A DNA stretch of 64,000 nt from Arcuatula senhousia (lineage: Eukaryota; Mollusca; Bivalvia; Mytilida; Mytilidae): the NCBI GenBank assembly GCA_963971305.1, contig OZ020304.1, positions 5,279,576 to 5,343,575 on the forward strand, given 5' to 3'. Under the pieces are notes generated by a model. It was not told where the DNA came from. It searched no databases and saw nothing but the letters and a program-made list of their open reading frames with translations. Below, in pieces: positions 23,887-36,500 of this stretch. The translations under genes and the position numbers were made by a program. The first letter of the stretch is position 1, and each line of letters begins with the position of its first letter.

Positions 23887-26800
23887 CACAGTGTATAACC
23901 GGACAGTAAGCGATCACGGAAGTTGATCACTGTCCGGTGGTAAAATCCTAGTTGATTTTGAAAAATGGTATGATTTCCCCATGAATTTAAGCTTTTATTC
24001 CACTGAGACGAATTTTTACGAAATAATGAAGCGTACAATTTGTTAACATTGTTAATTATCACTATTCAAATTATCAATATATCTGGTGGATGATTTAAAT
24101 TTTCTAAAAAAGGGGTTTAATCATTGGTATTTTTGACAATGGAAACTAATTTCGGCGAAAGAAACAACAATTTATTAGTGAACTACTTACATTGAAATAG
24201 GGTATTGCATCTCCAATGAAAGCTGTTTAAATAAAAAATCATTTGGTGTCAATATTATTTGATAAAATGGTTTGGTTTTGATACTTTTGTATTGTATTAT
24301 AAGTCTTGGGCCAATGCAAGACGGTAAGCAGTGACCTATGGTCATGTTGAAGACTGCTTGCTGTTTTCCGTTGTGATTTTTTGAATTGCTGTTTGTTTAT
24401 GTTTGTTGTGTCGCGTACACTTATTCCACAACTCAATATCGTATATTTGAATGTTCACAATAATCAGATTTGTAAGAGCACTACTCACTCCATCTCTTTC
24501 CGAATAGTTGCCACTGTACACAATCATTAATTGTTCGAAAGCTATATCTATCTGTCCGATTAATTGTTGGGTTCAAAGTAGCAGTATCAATTAGAAAATA
24601 AAGAGATGTGGAATAAGTGTACGCGACAAAAATTCTCACAAACAATTTTTCACACGATTCAGCTAGGGCAAAAGATATGAAAAAAAACTGGAACAAAGAT
24701 AAAAGGTAATAGCTTACCCAAACAAAGAATTGCAACAAGATTTCATTACAACATAGGTATATTTAGGATTCAGACTTATTTTTGTAATTCCTTGTAAGGT
24801 GGAAAATAATCCGTACATTTTGTCAAGCTAGTTGTCGAATAAAAACATTTGACCATGCATCTTTTTAAAGCTTTGAAATTGAATGAAAATTTTGGTACAT
24901 ACCAATTAGATTTAAGATTTGGGAAGTTGGCCTTTCTCTTAAAATCTAGCAAGCTTTTCAAACTTTGCAAATGAAGATATGTATCTATAGTTGATATGCT
25001 GTTCTTGGGTTACATATATACATACATGTTTATGCCTCATTTTTTGCCTTTAAATCTCTGATAAACCATTTTACATGAAACAATCCAATTTAATCATAAT
25101 CAAAAACTACAAAGCTTTTAATTATCATGCAGTTTAATGGAGAAATTAGCATTTGAAAATAAACATGTTAAATCGGGAAAAGCAGAAATTTTAAAGCAGG
25201 TCCCAAAACCTGCAAAACCTATTAAAAACTCATATTTGTCGTTTGATGTTATTATATAACGACATTTTAAAGAAGTGTCATGTGAAAGATTCTTTGAAAA
25301 ATGGTTTGCTTGAATTGCCTGCTTCTTTTATTGCTCTCCGAAACTTGAATTCAGGATCGGAAAAAATCACACAATACTTTGTACCCATATTTTTTAAATC
25401 TTTCTTAATTTTCAATTTTTTCATGATGCAAAATTGTTTTAATATCAAAAAGTTCTTGTGTACAAAAGATCAGACTATTTCAATAAAAGATAAAACGAGG
25501 GTGTCATTTTAAAATACGGTGGTGCTTAACTTTTGGCAGACTGTTTACTTTCGTTAATTGTAATGTTCAACCAAAACAAAGTCATTGAAATGTGGAATGA
25601 AAAGTTTGAAGAATATTTAGGAACTTTGTTTGACAGGCCTTCCAAGCAGTTGTTTACCCGTGGGAAGACGGAGAAAATAACTATCTGCAGATGGGGGAGT
25701 CTGATTCAGCAAGATTTCGGCAATATGTTTTAGCCAAGAATGTTTTACATTTAACTGTCTACATGTATTGTCGTCTTCCTCAAACTTTATATTTTTTTTA
25801 AATCATCGACACGAAGTATGACACTTTTTCGTGGACCCTTTTATACCGGTGAAATCAAACCCCAAAAAAGGTTGAGGATAAAAACAAACAAATTCTACAA
25901 ATTTCAAACATCACATTTCCCTATTCTATGTATTGATTCAATCTTTTTGTTTTTATTTGAGCTCCTCTATTTTACTGTATGAATCTGGGTATTGTCAATT
26001 ATAATTGAGAAATACCTTTATGGTCTGAATACTGGTTTTTAGACCATGGGTATACATGTACGTGTACGGTCAGACCGTATAGGTACATGTCCTACGCGTA
26101 CGGTCTGAAACATGTATATGTCATGGCTAAAATCCAAGAGGAATTCAGATTTAGTCTACAACATGGGCATAGCAATACAATTTCCTCTAAGTCTTTTAGT
26201 TCTTGAGATATGTAGGCATCCAACTAAAACCTAGCAGACATAGCCTAAGCATGAAATTCACGTGAATTCAAAGACAAAGTCAAATGGTGTAGGAATTCGC
26301 TTTTAACGAAATTTTTAGATATCGAATTATATGAACGCAGTCAGTTTTAATTAATGGTGTTGGAATAGAGTTGGAACAGATTTAAAATATGTCGATATTC
26401 TCAGAGCTTATATTATTGTTGGATTTTGGCTTCCCTGTTCGAACGTTTTGATTTTGAGTACTTTCCTTTCAATGCTTATGGTTTGTCCTTTCGAAAATTC
26501 TGGATCCGCTCCTGTTGTCTATCTTTCAATTTGTTTATTTAACGTTGTTGGTAATCGGTTAGTCATTAAAATATGCATATAGCGTTGCCAAATTTCCGGT
26601 TTTTATGTCACTCAGCTTTTATGATTGTATTTTTGTCAGTTAGAACACATCAAATCTATACTATTTCATGCCTTTAAAGTTTAAATTGTCTAAACCCTTA
26701 GGTTCTTCCTAGCCCAAACTTAATTTGATCTTAGTCATGAGTCTTGAAAAGTGGAGTTTCAAAGACTCAATCCTGAGTTCAACTCCTTACTGGAAGAGGA

Positions 26801-28199
26801 AGAAGAAGAAGAATAGACGAAATGCTCGTCATACGTATTGTTTGGAACTTTGTTGTATATTTTTATTTTGGACTTTGTGAATACAACAATGGCTAACGCA
26901 TATTAAAGCAGACCAAGATAAGCGATTTTTAATAAACAAAACAGGTAATTAATAGCTGTCACCAGATTTCAAGCATTAAGCATAGCCGGCATTACCCCGC
27001 TTATGAGGGACTTATACTGATTAATCATGAATTCGAGGCTGTAAAAGAAACCTGTCATGATAACCTAGCTGTCACCACTGTCGCTAAGGCTAACCACATT
27101 TTTAAAAACAACTCAAATCATTGTTAAGCTTTTATTAATATAGATTTACATAGAGATGACCGCTCCATGATGTCAATAATCTTGATCAAAATGGTTTTCA
27201 CATCTTAACAGACTTTTTTGTGTTGAGCATGTTGTTCGCATCATACAATTAAGTGACAATTCATCGACTCACAAATATCTAGCACACTGGCTGTCGATGC
27301 TATAAGAAGATTTCAGTTTCACAAAAGTCAATGGAAAGCTTCTAATGAACAATTTTGACAGTAACATTGATTAGTCATACACAAGTGAACATACTAAGGT
27401 ACTCATAGCTGTTAATCGCACTTCTTTTTTATGAGCTTGTTGAATGGATTTCCATTTTGTTATAAGATGAACACTGTCGCAATTATGTTTTCGAATCCAA
27501 CAATAGAGAGTATTTTGAGTTCTCATATTTATTCTGTAAAGTAAATAAATGAACCAAAATAGACAATGACATCAATTATCATAAAAATATGAAAACATAT
27601 ATTCATAAGCTTGCTTATAAGCAAATTGTAGAATAATACAATAAACTAAGATATAAAGAAAGGAGGAGCAATTTGAAATAATAACTTTTTTTTTTAGCTC
27701 TGAGGATTCAAAGCAGACAATTAATCGGACACTCACAGAAAATAAATGACCAATTAATCGGACAGTAAACGATTATGCCATAATTACAAAACTTAATGTT
27801 TTAACAAAATTGTGTATTTTATCTCCATCTATCCTTTTCAACGTAGAAAGTCAAATAATCGCCCTTTTTGATAATAATAAAAAGGCTAATAAAATCATTG
27901 CAGTTTGCGAGTAAATTACAAATATGTGCTAAGAGGTGAAGGAAAAAATGTTCACCCATCGATGATCAATTTAAAGTTATAATAGTTTAAATTGTCCTGA
28001 ATACAAAAAGAAGCGTTAAAAGTTGTGTAAATGAGCAAGCTATTAATACAACTCACGTTTGTTCCTATTCGATATCATAGTACGTTCATGCAGCCTTAAA
28101 ACCACAAAAATCTGGCGAAAAAGATAACATGCAACTATGATTTTACCATCGGACAGTGATCAACTTCCGTGATCGCTTACTGTCCGGTTATACACTGTG
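23887..28199. mobile_element. 4.3-kb interval bounded by 60-bp near-identical inverted repeats with palindromic cores
   Basis: The 60 bases 23887-23946 equal the reverse complement of 28140-28199 with a single mismatch. Each arm contains an internal palindrome (ccggacagt ... actgtccgg around gatca/tgatc). A second inverted pair, ctgtccgattaattg, lies inside near 24552 and 27755. No ORF above 90 residues in the interval resembles a transposase. It may be a decayed DNA transposon, or two opposed copies of a small palindromic element. Confidence 0.55.
24264..24440 (+). repeat. ~175-bp dispersed repeat, nearly identical to 57797-57967
   Basis: The run from ttggttttgatacttttgta through gggccaatgcaagacggtaa to cgtacacttattccaca is practically the same at both places, 33 kb apart. 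Such high identity in otherwise diverged surroundings suggests recent movement or conversion. Confidence 0.85.
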
Positions 28200-28454
28200 A
28201 TATATGAAGGTGAATTTTCACTTTTTTTATGTTTCAATTTTTATGTTCTGCAAAATCACCGGAAAAAAAACGGGGTGCTGGAATGAATAAATTCGCAATC
28301 AGTGGTACAATCAGTAATGTGGAAAGCAAAGGAACAGTAAATGGCGAAGACCACTTGATGTACGTAGTTGTTTATTGCACTGGTGGAACAACTATTGCTT
28401 GGATTTTAGATTTACTGAAAAACGTAGCTGTTGTTGCTCAAAATAGAACATAGG

Positions 28455-28840
28455 TTTTAACTGAAGCAGACGATGTCAGTTTATAACAGCAATTAAAAAA
28501 AAAAATATTTGTATCTTCACCGAACATTTTGCATTGATTTAAACGGGGAGTTGATACGTTAAATGTACACTTGAGTTCAACTTGAAATATCTTAAAAACA
28601 ACGAGGTTTCAATTAAGCTCAAAATTAAAAAAATCAGCTTCGTTAATTTTTCTTTTCTTTTTTTTTTCGTCTTTTTTTCATGAAAATCGGTTGCAGAACA
28701 GCTCGACTGTTTCAAAATATTATTTTGAAATAGTGTGGGTTTGTATAAAACGAATAGGGAATTTTCTACCTATGCGTAACTTTTTTAGAAGAGTATTTTT
28801 AAAATGACTGTCATAAACTGACATCGTCTGCTACAGTTAA
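28455..28840. mobile_element. ~390-bp foldback/MITE-like element
   Basis: ttttaactgaagcagacgat at the left and atcgtctgctacagttaaag at the right are inverted copies over about 33 bp (the shared core is agcagacgatgtcagtttat). There is no coding content between them. Confidence 0.7.
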
Positions 28841-29230
28841 AGACAGCAAAAAGACAGAAAATGATTATTACTGAAAATATTGCATCAAATAAAATCAGCA
28901 TTTAACATGATAAATATGGATAAATTACAGTTAGTATCAGCATTTTAAATCGGATTTGAACTGTACATGGTAATGTGACTGTCAGTCATTATTTTGTTTC
29001 ATACGTATGAAGCGTATACTTTCTTATAACCTTGGTCTAAAAGTCGATCACAAAGACAACAGTGTCGGGTAAAAAATTCTAAAAAAAATTAGTACAAGCA
29101 CTGGCGTATCGAATAAGATGTGAAATATACACCCCACATGCTGGCGAGGTTGGTATGTTACTTTACAGATAAGGAAAATTAATAAGGGGTTGCTTTGAAA
29201 CTTTGCACACTTCATATATGGGATAGCCTC

Positions 29231-29566
29231 AATATTTAAGACTTGTAGAACTGTTGATGCTGAAGAGAAAAAGTTGCATAAGTTTTTCTCCATCTTATAT
29301 ACTTTTTGATTTAAAAACCAAAATAATGTGGTCTGACTCCTCTATTCTATTTTAAATCAAATGGGCCATGATTTTGGTCGGCATTCACCATTATTTTTTT
29401 TGTAATTGTGGTAGAGGCTATATATATCAGTGTGATTAAAAATAGAACAGAGGAGTCAGACCACAGTAACGTTTTTTTGGTTTATAATCAAAAAGTATAT
29501 GAGATGGAGAAAAACTGATGCAACCTTTTTTCTTCAGCACCAAAAGTTCTACAAGTCTCAAATATT
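29231..29566. mobile_element. ~335-bp foldback element with ~130-bp arms
   Basis: The left arm runs aatatttaagacttgtagaa ... ttttctccatcttatatac ... gtggtctgactcctct. The right arm is its inverted match (agaggagtcagaccac ... gtatatgagatggagaaaa ... acaagtctcaaatatt), with small indels. The internal loop is short (~90 bp). The arms resemble parts of the 51.3-kb and 60.7-kb repeats (ctgactcc/tgatttacta and similar words). Confidence 0.75.
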
Positions 29567-30374
29567 GGATCGAAGTCGTCATATTACCACCTTTATTGGT
29601 TATGGCCTTTCACTAAAGGATGAATATCATGAATATAGCGTTTTTCATGTTTTTTTTAGATCAAGGGTCGGGTGAGCAATATCAATCACCTGTCGTCCGT
29701 CCCAACAAAACTTTTTCAAACCTTTACCCCTCTTACTCCAGAAGTCCAATTTCAACAGAATTGAATAGTTTTCTCTTTAGATTAGTGGTATAGAACAAAA
29801 TGGGGATTTTTGATTGGTCATGAAACATGGCCACTCTGGCAAAAATATAACGTAGGCGTAAATTGTCGTATTATGCAAATAACTCAAAAACTATCACATA
29901 TATTGAAATCCTGAAGGAACGCAAAATTGATCAGCACCTTATGATCTACCTACACTGAAATCTTGAAGATCCAAATAGAAATTTAAAATGCACGGTGTTC
30001 AGCACATCAAGATCTAAAGAATGTTGACAGTTCATTTTTGGCTTATTACCCGTATAATGCAAACATTGAGTCCATTTTCATGGCCTTTCTTTGTTATATT
30101 GAAAATGGTAAAATATAGAGAAAACTTATAGGAGTTATGGTCCCTTAATCATTAAAATAAGTGTTTTTTGCCTTACAGCTGGCAACCCAGAGAAAATAAT
30201 TTAAAAAGCTTTTGATTGCCAAAGTGTTCCGGTAATTGAACTCTGCACATAACTGTTAAACAACATCGTCTGACTCCTTATTTAACTTATGATCCTTTCA
30301 ATGGCAAGAAAGTTGCTTTGCCTTATAACCTTTAATGTAGGCACTTAAGTTGAGTGACTCTTGTGAACATCCTG

Positions 30375-31090
30375 TTAGTCTATACAAGAGTTAACACTAA
30401 AGTATTTCTCGCCTGCCGGCACAATTATTCTTTCATACTTCCACTATATTTTGAATTTACATGGATTTTAAGTTTCTTAGATCAATAATGTTATAGAACT
30501 TTAACATTGTTAATATATGCAATAAAAATAATCAAAGTCACTCAACCGGAAAACCAAGGTCAAGGTCAAAAGATGGGGATGTAACTGTGCTAAGCTACTA
30601 CTGGGGCATATGCATACCAAGTTTCATCAACCTTGGACTTATAGTTCTTTAAATATGGAGATGCTCGCAAAACTTTTCCATTACTATTATATGTATTGAA
30701 AATTGTCAAAGTCACTCAACTGGAAAACCAAGGTCAATGTCAAAAGATGGGGATGCAACTGTGCTAAGCTACTACTTGGGCATATGCATACAAAGTTTCA
30801 ACAATCTTGGATCTATAGTTCTTGAGATATGGAGGTGCTCGCAAAACTTTACCATTGCTATTATCTGTATTGAAAATTGTCAAAGTCACTCAACCAGAAA
30901 ATCAAGGTCAAGGTCAAAAGATGGGGATGCAAATGTACTAAGATACTATTGGGGCATATGCATACCAAGTTTCATTAACCTAGAACTTATAGTTCTTGAG
31001 ATATGGAGGTGCTCATAAAACTTCTCCAAAAAGTTAACGCCGCCGGTAAAGTAACACCTATGTCCCGCTCTGCTTCGCAGGCGAGACAAA
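30375..31090 (+). mobile_element. Tandem-cored 'pearl'-like element, copy with ~3 core units
   Basis: The flanks and ~174-bp core match 47744-48985 in opposite orientation. Core units show aaaagatggggatg near 30570, 30745 and 30917. One flank has aagagttaacactaaagta then cgcctgccggcac; the other ends aagttaacgccgcc, gtcccgctctgcttcgcagg, cgagaca. Organisation (single-copy flanks around a tandem core of ~160-200 bp) fits the pearl family described in bivalves; that assignment is inference. Confidence 0.65.
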
Positions 31091-31479
31091 AATGAAAACT
31101 TTTGCTTAAAAAAAAAGCTATTGCTTGCTTAAACCTTCAGCTCATTGAACTCTACAAAAGTCTCATTTCGGGTCAAAGTTTTTAGATGACCCCTTTTATG
31201 GGTTATGACTCTTCAAAGGTCAAACAGTGTTGTTTTCATGTTTTTGGCCTACAGAATGAGAATTTTCGCAGAAAGAGAAAAGATGTTGCTTGCTTGAACC
31301 TTCAGCTCATTAAGCTCTACAAACGTATCCATGGATCGAAGTTGTCAGAAGCTATGAACCCTTTGAAGTTGAACAAGAATTATCCAAAAGACATAATGCC
31401 CCATCTCGCAACATTTATTTTTTCCACAATCACTAAAGTATCAACATGGTTGCTATTAAAGCACTTGTCAGTCAGAAGG

Positions 31480-32370
31480 AATGGACTTTAACTTAACCAT
31501 TCTTCTATAAGTGGTCATTCATGCGGAAAATATAGGTCACTGCCAGCATCCGAAGCATGCATTGTGCTAAGCATCACTAGGTGCACCTACCATACCAATA
31601 TAATTGATGTAGCACATGTCAGTGAAAAAGGAATGGTCTTTATCAATTCTTCTATAAGTGGTCATTCATGCGGAAAATATAGGTCACAGCCAGCATCCGA
31701 AGCATGCATTGTGCTTAGCATCACTAGGTGCACACCTATCATAACAATAGACTAGATGTGGCACATGTCAGTAAGTGGGAATGGTCTATAACTAGTCTTC
31801 TTTAAGAGGCCTTCCATGTGGAAAATATAGGTCACATCCAGCATCCGAAGCATCACTAGGTGCACCTACCATACCAAATTGGTTACTTTGGTATTTGTCA
31901 GTGAGAAGGAATGGACTTTAACCATTCTTCTATAAGTGGTCATTCATGCGGAAAATATAGGTCACTGCCAGCATCCGAATCATGCATTGTGCTTAGCATC
32001 ACTAGGTGCACATACCATACCGATATGGTTGATGTAGCACTTGTCAGTTAGAGGGAATAGACTTTAACCATTTTTCTGTACATGATCATTCATGCAGAAA
32101 ATATAGGTCACATCCAGCATCCGAAGCATGCAATGTTCTTATCATCACTAGATGCACCTACCATACCAATATGATTGATGTGGCATTCGTCAGTAAATGC
32201 AAATTTGGAAATATGGGATTTGGGACGGACATCCGAACGGACGGACGAACGGACGGACGAACGGACGGATGCACGGACGGACGAACGGACGGACGAACGG
32301 ACGGACGAAAGGACGGACGAACAGACCCGAACACTATATGCCCCTCTACTTTCGTGGATGGGGCATAAAA
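31480..32370 (+). repeat. ~150-bp tandem repeats ending in a (GGACGGAC GAAC) array
   Basis: About five diverged units carry 'tggtcattcatgcggaaaat', 'atataggtcac', 'gcatccgaagcatg' and 'catcactaggtgcacctacc'. At 32222-32325 a perfect-looking array of ggacggacgaac units follows, then 'acactatatgcccc' and 'ggatggggcataaaaatag'. The same tail words appear at 790-830 and 1325-1410, so this is one end of a dispersed element. The Arg/Thr/Asp-rich and Ser/Val-rich ORFs here are microsatellite translations. Confidence 0.75.
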
Positions 32371-32454
32371 ATAGTGTTTTTTTCACATTTTTTTATCTAT
32401 AGAATAGGAAATATTGCAGATAGAGTGATTCTTCTTAGTCATTGCTGGCATTAA

Positions 32455-32745
32455 CCTTCAGCTTACTGAGCCCTACCTAAGTCTCCATTTGCTCAAAGTT
32501 GTCAGTTGACCCTTTTTGGACTATCATGACTCTTAATGGTGAAAAATAGTGTTTTTCTGAGCCCTACTTAAGTCTCCAATTGCTCAAAGTTGTCAGTTGA
32601 CCCTTTTTGGACTATGACTCTTAATGGTGAAAAATAGTGTTTTTCTGAGCCCTACTTAAGTCTTCATTTGCTCAAAGTTGTCAGTTGACCCTTTTTGGAC
32701 TATATGGCTCGGCTTAATGGTGAAAAATAGTGTTTTTCTGAGTTT
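32455..32745 (+). repeat. ~95-bp tandem repeat, three copies
   Basis: Each copy reads from ctgagccctac through ttgctcaaagttgtcagttg and accctttttggacta to aatggtgaaaaatagtgttt. The copies are highly similar. It is a relative of the repeats at 52.9-53.4 kb and 59.3-60.1 kb. Confidence 0.85.
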
Positions 32746-33446
32746 TGGGATTCATATTGAAACAGTTGCAAAGACTTTCAAGGGTACAGATATTTATTAT
32801 GTATGATACAAGTAAGAGATAAAGTATGTAAAAGATTTTAGGATAATATATATTGACACTCTCTAAAGGCAACTACTATATGTTATATTGAATTGACATC
32901 TGAAAGGTAAGGACCTTACTGGTCACCTGGCCTTTGGTTTTATAATAGAGGAAAGTTTTTCAAAACCATGTATATCATTTATTCAATAAAGAAAAGGAGA
33001 CATAAAACATAAAATTTATAAAAAAAGAGACATGAAAACATAAAATGTATGTAAAAATGGACATATACAACAAATAAAAAAATAGAATTCTAAAACAAAA
33101 CAAAAAAACACATGACTATAAGACATGATAATGACAAAGAATGCTCAAATAGCAAGCACTGACATTGATAAAATGGTCTCCATTGTAAAACTGATAAAAA
33201 TTTCAAAGAAATCTGAAACTGTAATTTTCTGAAAGACCTAGTGAGAAAGACAAGAGAAAAAAAAACACAAAAAAGTACAGGTGTAAAAGATGATAAAAGA
33301 AAAATAGAGTTAAGAGTCAGTGAGACATTTGGCAAGACACATAACAAGCAAGTGAAAATAATACTGACATCTAAAGTGTGTTTACACATATCACAGATAT
33401 TAAAATGAGTTAATATTTTTTCTCAATTCCAAGCAGAATCATGTAC

Positions 33447-33452
33447 TTTATT
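33447..33452 (-). terminator. Likely polyadenylation signal of the three-exon gene
   Basis: AATAAA on the minus strand, about 80 bp downstream of the TAG at 33534-33536. Inferred from sequence and spacing only. Confidence 0.45.
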
Positions 33453-33533
33453 ATCTGGCACATCTGCAGCTGCATAGTTATAAAATACAAGGATTTCAAT
33501 TAAAATCATAATTCAACATTGCCAATAGAGATT

Positions 33534-36500
33534 CTAAGCCTTCATCACATAGTCTTCATCTCTACGGAACATAAGTTCGCTCTGATACTTGGATGTTTCA
33601 TGGTGGAAATCAGGTCGTAGCAGTTTGCTCCTATCTCGGGCGGGGTATTTTGATTCTACTCTGTTCCTGTCCTCAACATTGTAAAACATCTGCTCTCTCT
33701 TCTCTAGGAATAAGTTCTCATCATGTTCAAAATGAGGTACCCCTCCAAGCTCAGAATTCTGAAATAAAATTATTTTATTAACATATCAGAGAGAGAGTTT
33801 ATAAATTTAGTTTAAACATATTTCATTTGTTAATTACAACATACAAATTGGACTGGACACAGGTAAAACTTTCCTATGATGTCCTCTCCACATTTATGTT
33901 AACCTTAAAGAAATTAATACTTTCTATATATCTTACAAAGATATTTTATCAGCCAATCAGGGCACCCATTACTGCTGTACAATCAGCTGAATAATCATAT
34001 TGTACTATATATAACATTCTTCAAGAATTATATAAAATCTTTCCCCAATTGTTTTTAATACATTGTAATATAAATCTAATGCTGGTCAATTAGATAGACA
34101 TTGACAACAAAACTTAACATGCTGGTACTACATACTGCAGTGCCCATGTAAATTAGCAGTCTTTGAAACAATTCGTTTCAATTAAGACCAACAAATAAGG
34201 GAGCAACCATGAATATTATGGGGGCAATTGTGAAATTTGAAATAGAAGTGCAGGAAAAAATGGAAGATGGTGTTTTGGGCTAAGAAATAGTATATGACAT
34301 ACAAAGAATCCAGGCTCTTGATTTTTCCGAAAATAAAAAAGCAGGATGAAAAAAACATCAATAGCCTTCACCCCACACATATTAATCAAATGGTTGCTCC
34401 CTATTAGGATAAATATGCATCAAATCATTATGTTATCTGACCATGAAGTCTTGAAGGAATTGCTGTTCACCTTCTAAATTACCTTTACTATTAATTTCCT
34501 ATTTTTCATGTCTGTTTTCCATTCTGGTACATATAATGGTGGAATAACTGGATGGTTTCTAGAGTAATCAGGTACCCTGCAAGATATGTACAGACATTTT
34601 ATATGGGAAAAAATAAATTCAAATATTTATAATCAAATTGAGTTTGAATCTATTTTTTTATTTTGAAAACATATTACATAATTATTGTGAAGGCAATATA
34701 TTCTGTTCAAAATTTTAAAAAACTAAAAAAATATAAATAATTTGTGAAAGTCATCTATCAGTATAGATAATACAAAAATATACAAGAACATCTACACATT
34801 TTTGTTTTAAATATATAAAACACTTTTTTTTTCATTTATAATCTTTATACAAATATATTCAGTCATGCACCTTTAAAAAAATCCCAAACTTTCATAAATG
34901 TTGTAGAGATGATGCAATGATATATACTGAGTATGTGCATACATGCATGTAAATAATTTTAGCATTCCTGTTCCTCAATAAGTCCTCTACTTAGTATAAT
35001 ACATAGATATATGCATGCATATGCAAAATATAATTACAAAATTGTATATGTTTTGTAGAGTGAGATATTCTTCTTAACTTAAAATGAGAAACATGGCTTA
35101 TCTTGATTAAGCATATTAACTTAGAATGAGTTAAATAACATGATGCATTGCTAGTTAGTAGTATTGCTGTATACAAGTATTTTCAGAATATCTAAAAAAA
35201 GCTGTCTGTATTATTGAACTATTCTAACATTACTTGCTACATAATCTATCTGGCATACATATTTGTTGAAGTTCTTATATTTCATGCTTTTACCTGGCTT
35301 TTCATTATAACTGGTAAAAATACATGTCTATTGAATGGTCTGATAAAAACATAATAAGCATCAAGCTTGTTTCCCAATCCAGGAAAAACTACGGTAATAT
35401 ATTTAAACTAACATAATATGTATTGCTTTGCCTTGTAAATCAACTTGCAGTGTAAAAATAAGAAAACTCTGCTGTTAAAAGTTTGTGTTTCATATCTGTT
35501 TCATGAAACATATCTAAGTAACAGCTTAATTAAGCTTAATGATAACATATATTGTTTGAATTATACATTTTGTATAAACTGTATGGAAATGTATGAAATT
35601 GATATATTCTGATGACCCCCCCTAATGAACTATGATTGCTTTGTTATATGAAAATTTCCATTGTTTCTACTTGATGTCTGGCACCTATATTTTCTTTTTG
35701 AAGTGCACTAAAAATGAAATAATAAACCATTTTATAAAAATCTTGCACTACATGCATTTGTGCAAATGATACTAATGTTACCTGAATCCTCTATAAAAAT
35801 ATAAAATAAAACAGATAGTCTTTTAATAATTAAGCCTTCTGTAATTTCTATTTTGTAACGGTAGTGTTTTATAGATCTGCATGATCATCTACATTTAACT
35901 AGTAAACCATATATGTATCTTGATAATATTGTGGAATATTTAATTAAAATTTCTAAGGCAATTAAACTTAAACTGAGCTTTTCAGATTAGATCAGGGAAA
36001 TAGATTCTTCATTTTGATGATTTTTGTAATTATATTATTAAAGTCAATAAGATTTTTTTAAATTCTCATCCACCAGCAATGACAAAAGATGGGGAATCTT
36101 TTTTTTTTCTTTTTGAAGTACTATACAAAAATAGTAAGTCTGACTGATAAAAAAACATGTTGATTTTGTTATTACTGTCACATGCTCCATACAATAAAAC
36201 ACAGTTTTTAACAGTTTTTCATCCCTTATTTCACCAAGAAAGTGGAACTGGGTATTTATTTTTATGGGAATGCGGGATAAGACCTCATAGACTGGGATAG
36301 TCCTATTACCACCTCAATGAACAAACAGTGTTTTTTTACAACTTAATTCATGTTATTAATTACTTATTGGGCTGCACTGTATAATAGCAAGCACAGCTCA
36401 TAGTACTCAGGGCACAAAGTAACCACGAGAGCGAAGAGCTTAGCTGCTGCAAGTTCCTGCGAAAAATTTGCCTAGTGCTGATATTCATTTTCGTTCAGAT

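Noticed and set aside
32108..32454. Several Arg/Thr/Asp- and Ser/Val-rich ORFs on both strands
   Set aside because: They are translations of the GGACGGACGAAC array in different frames.
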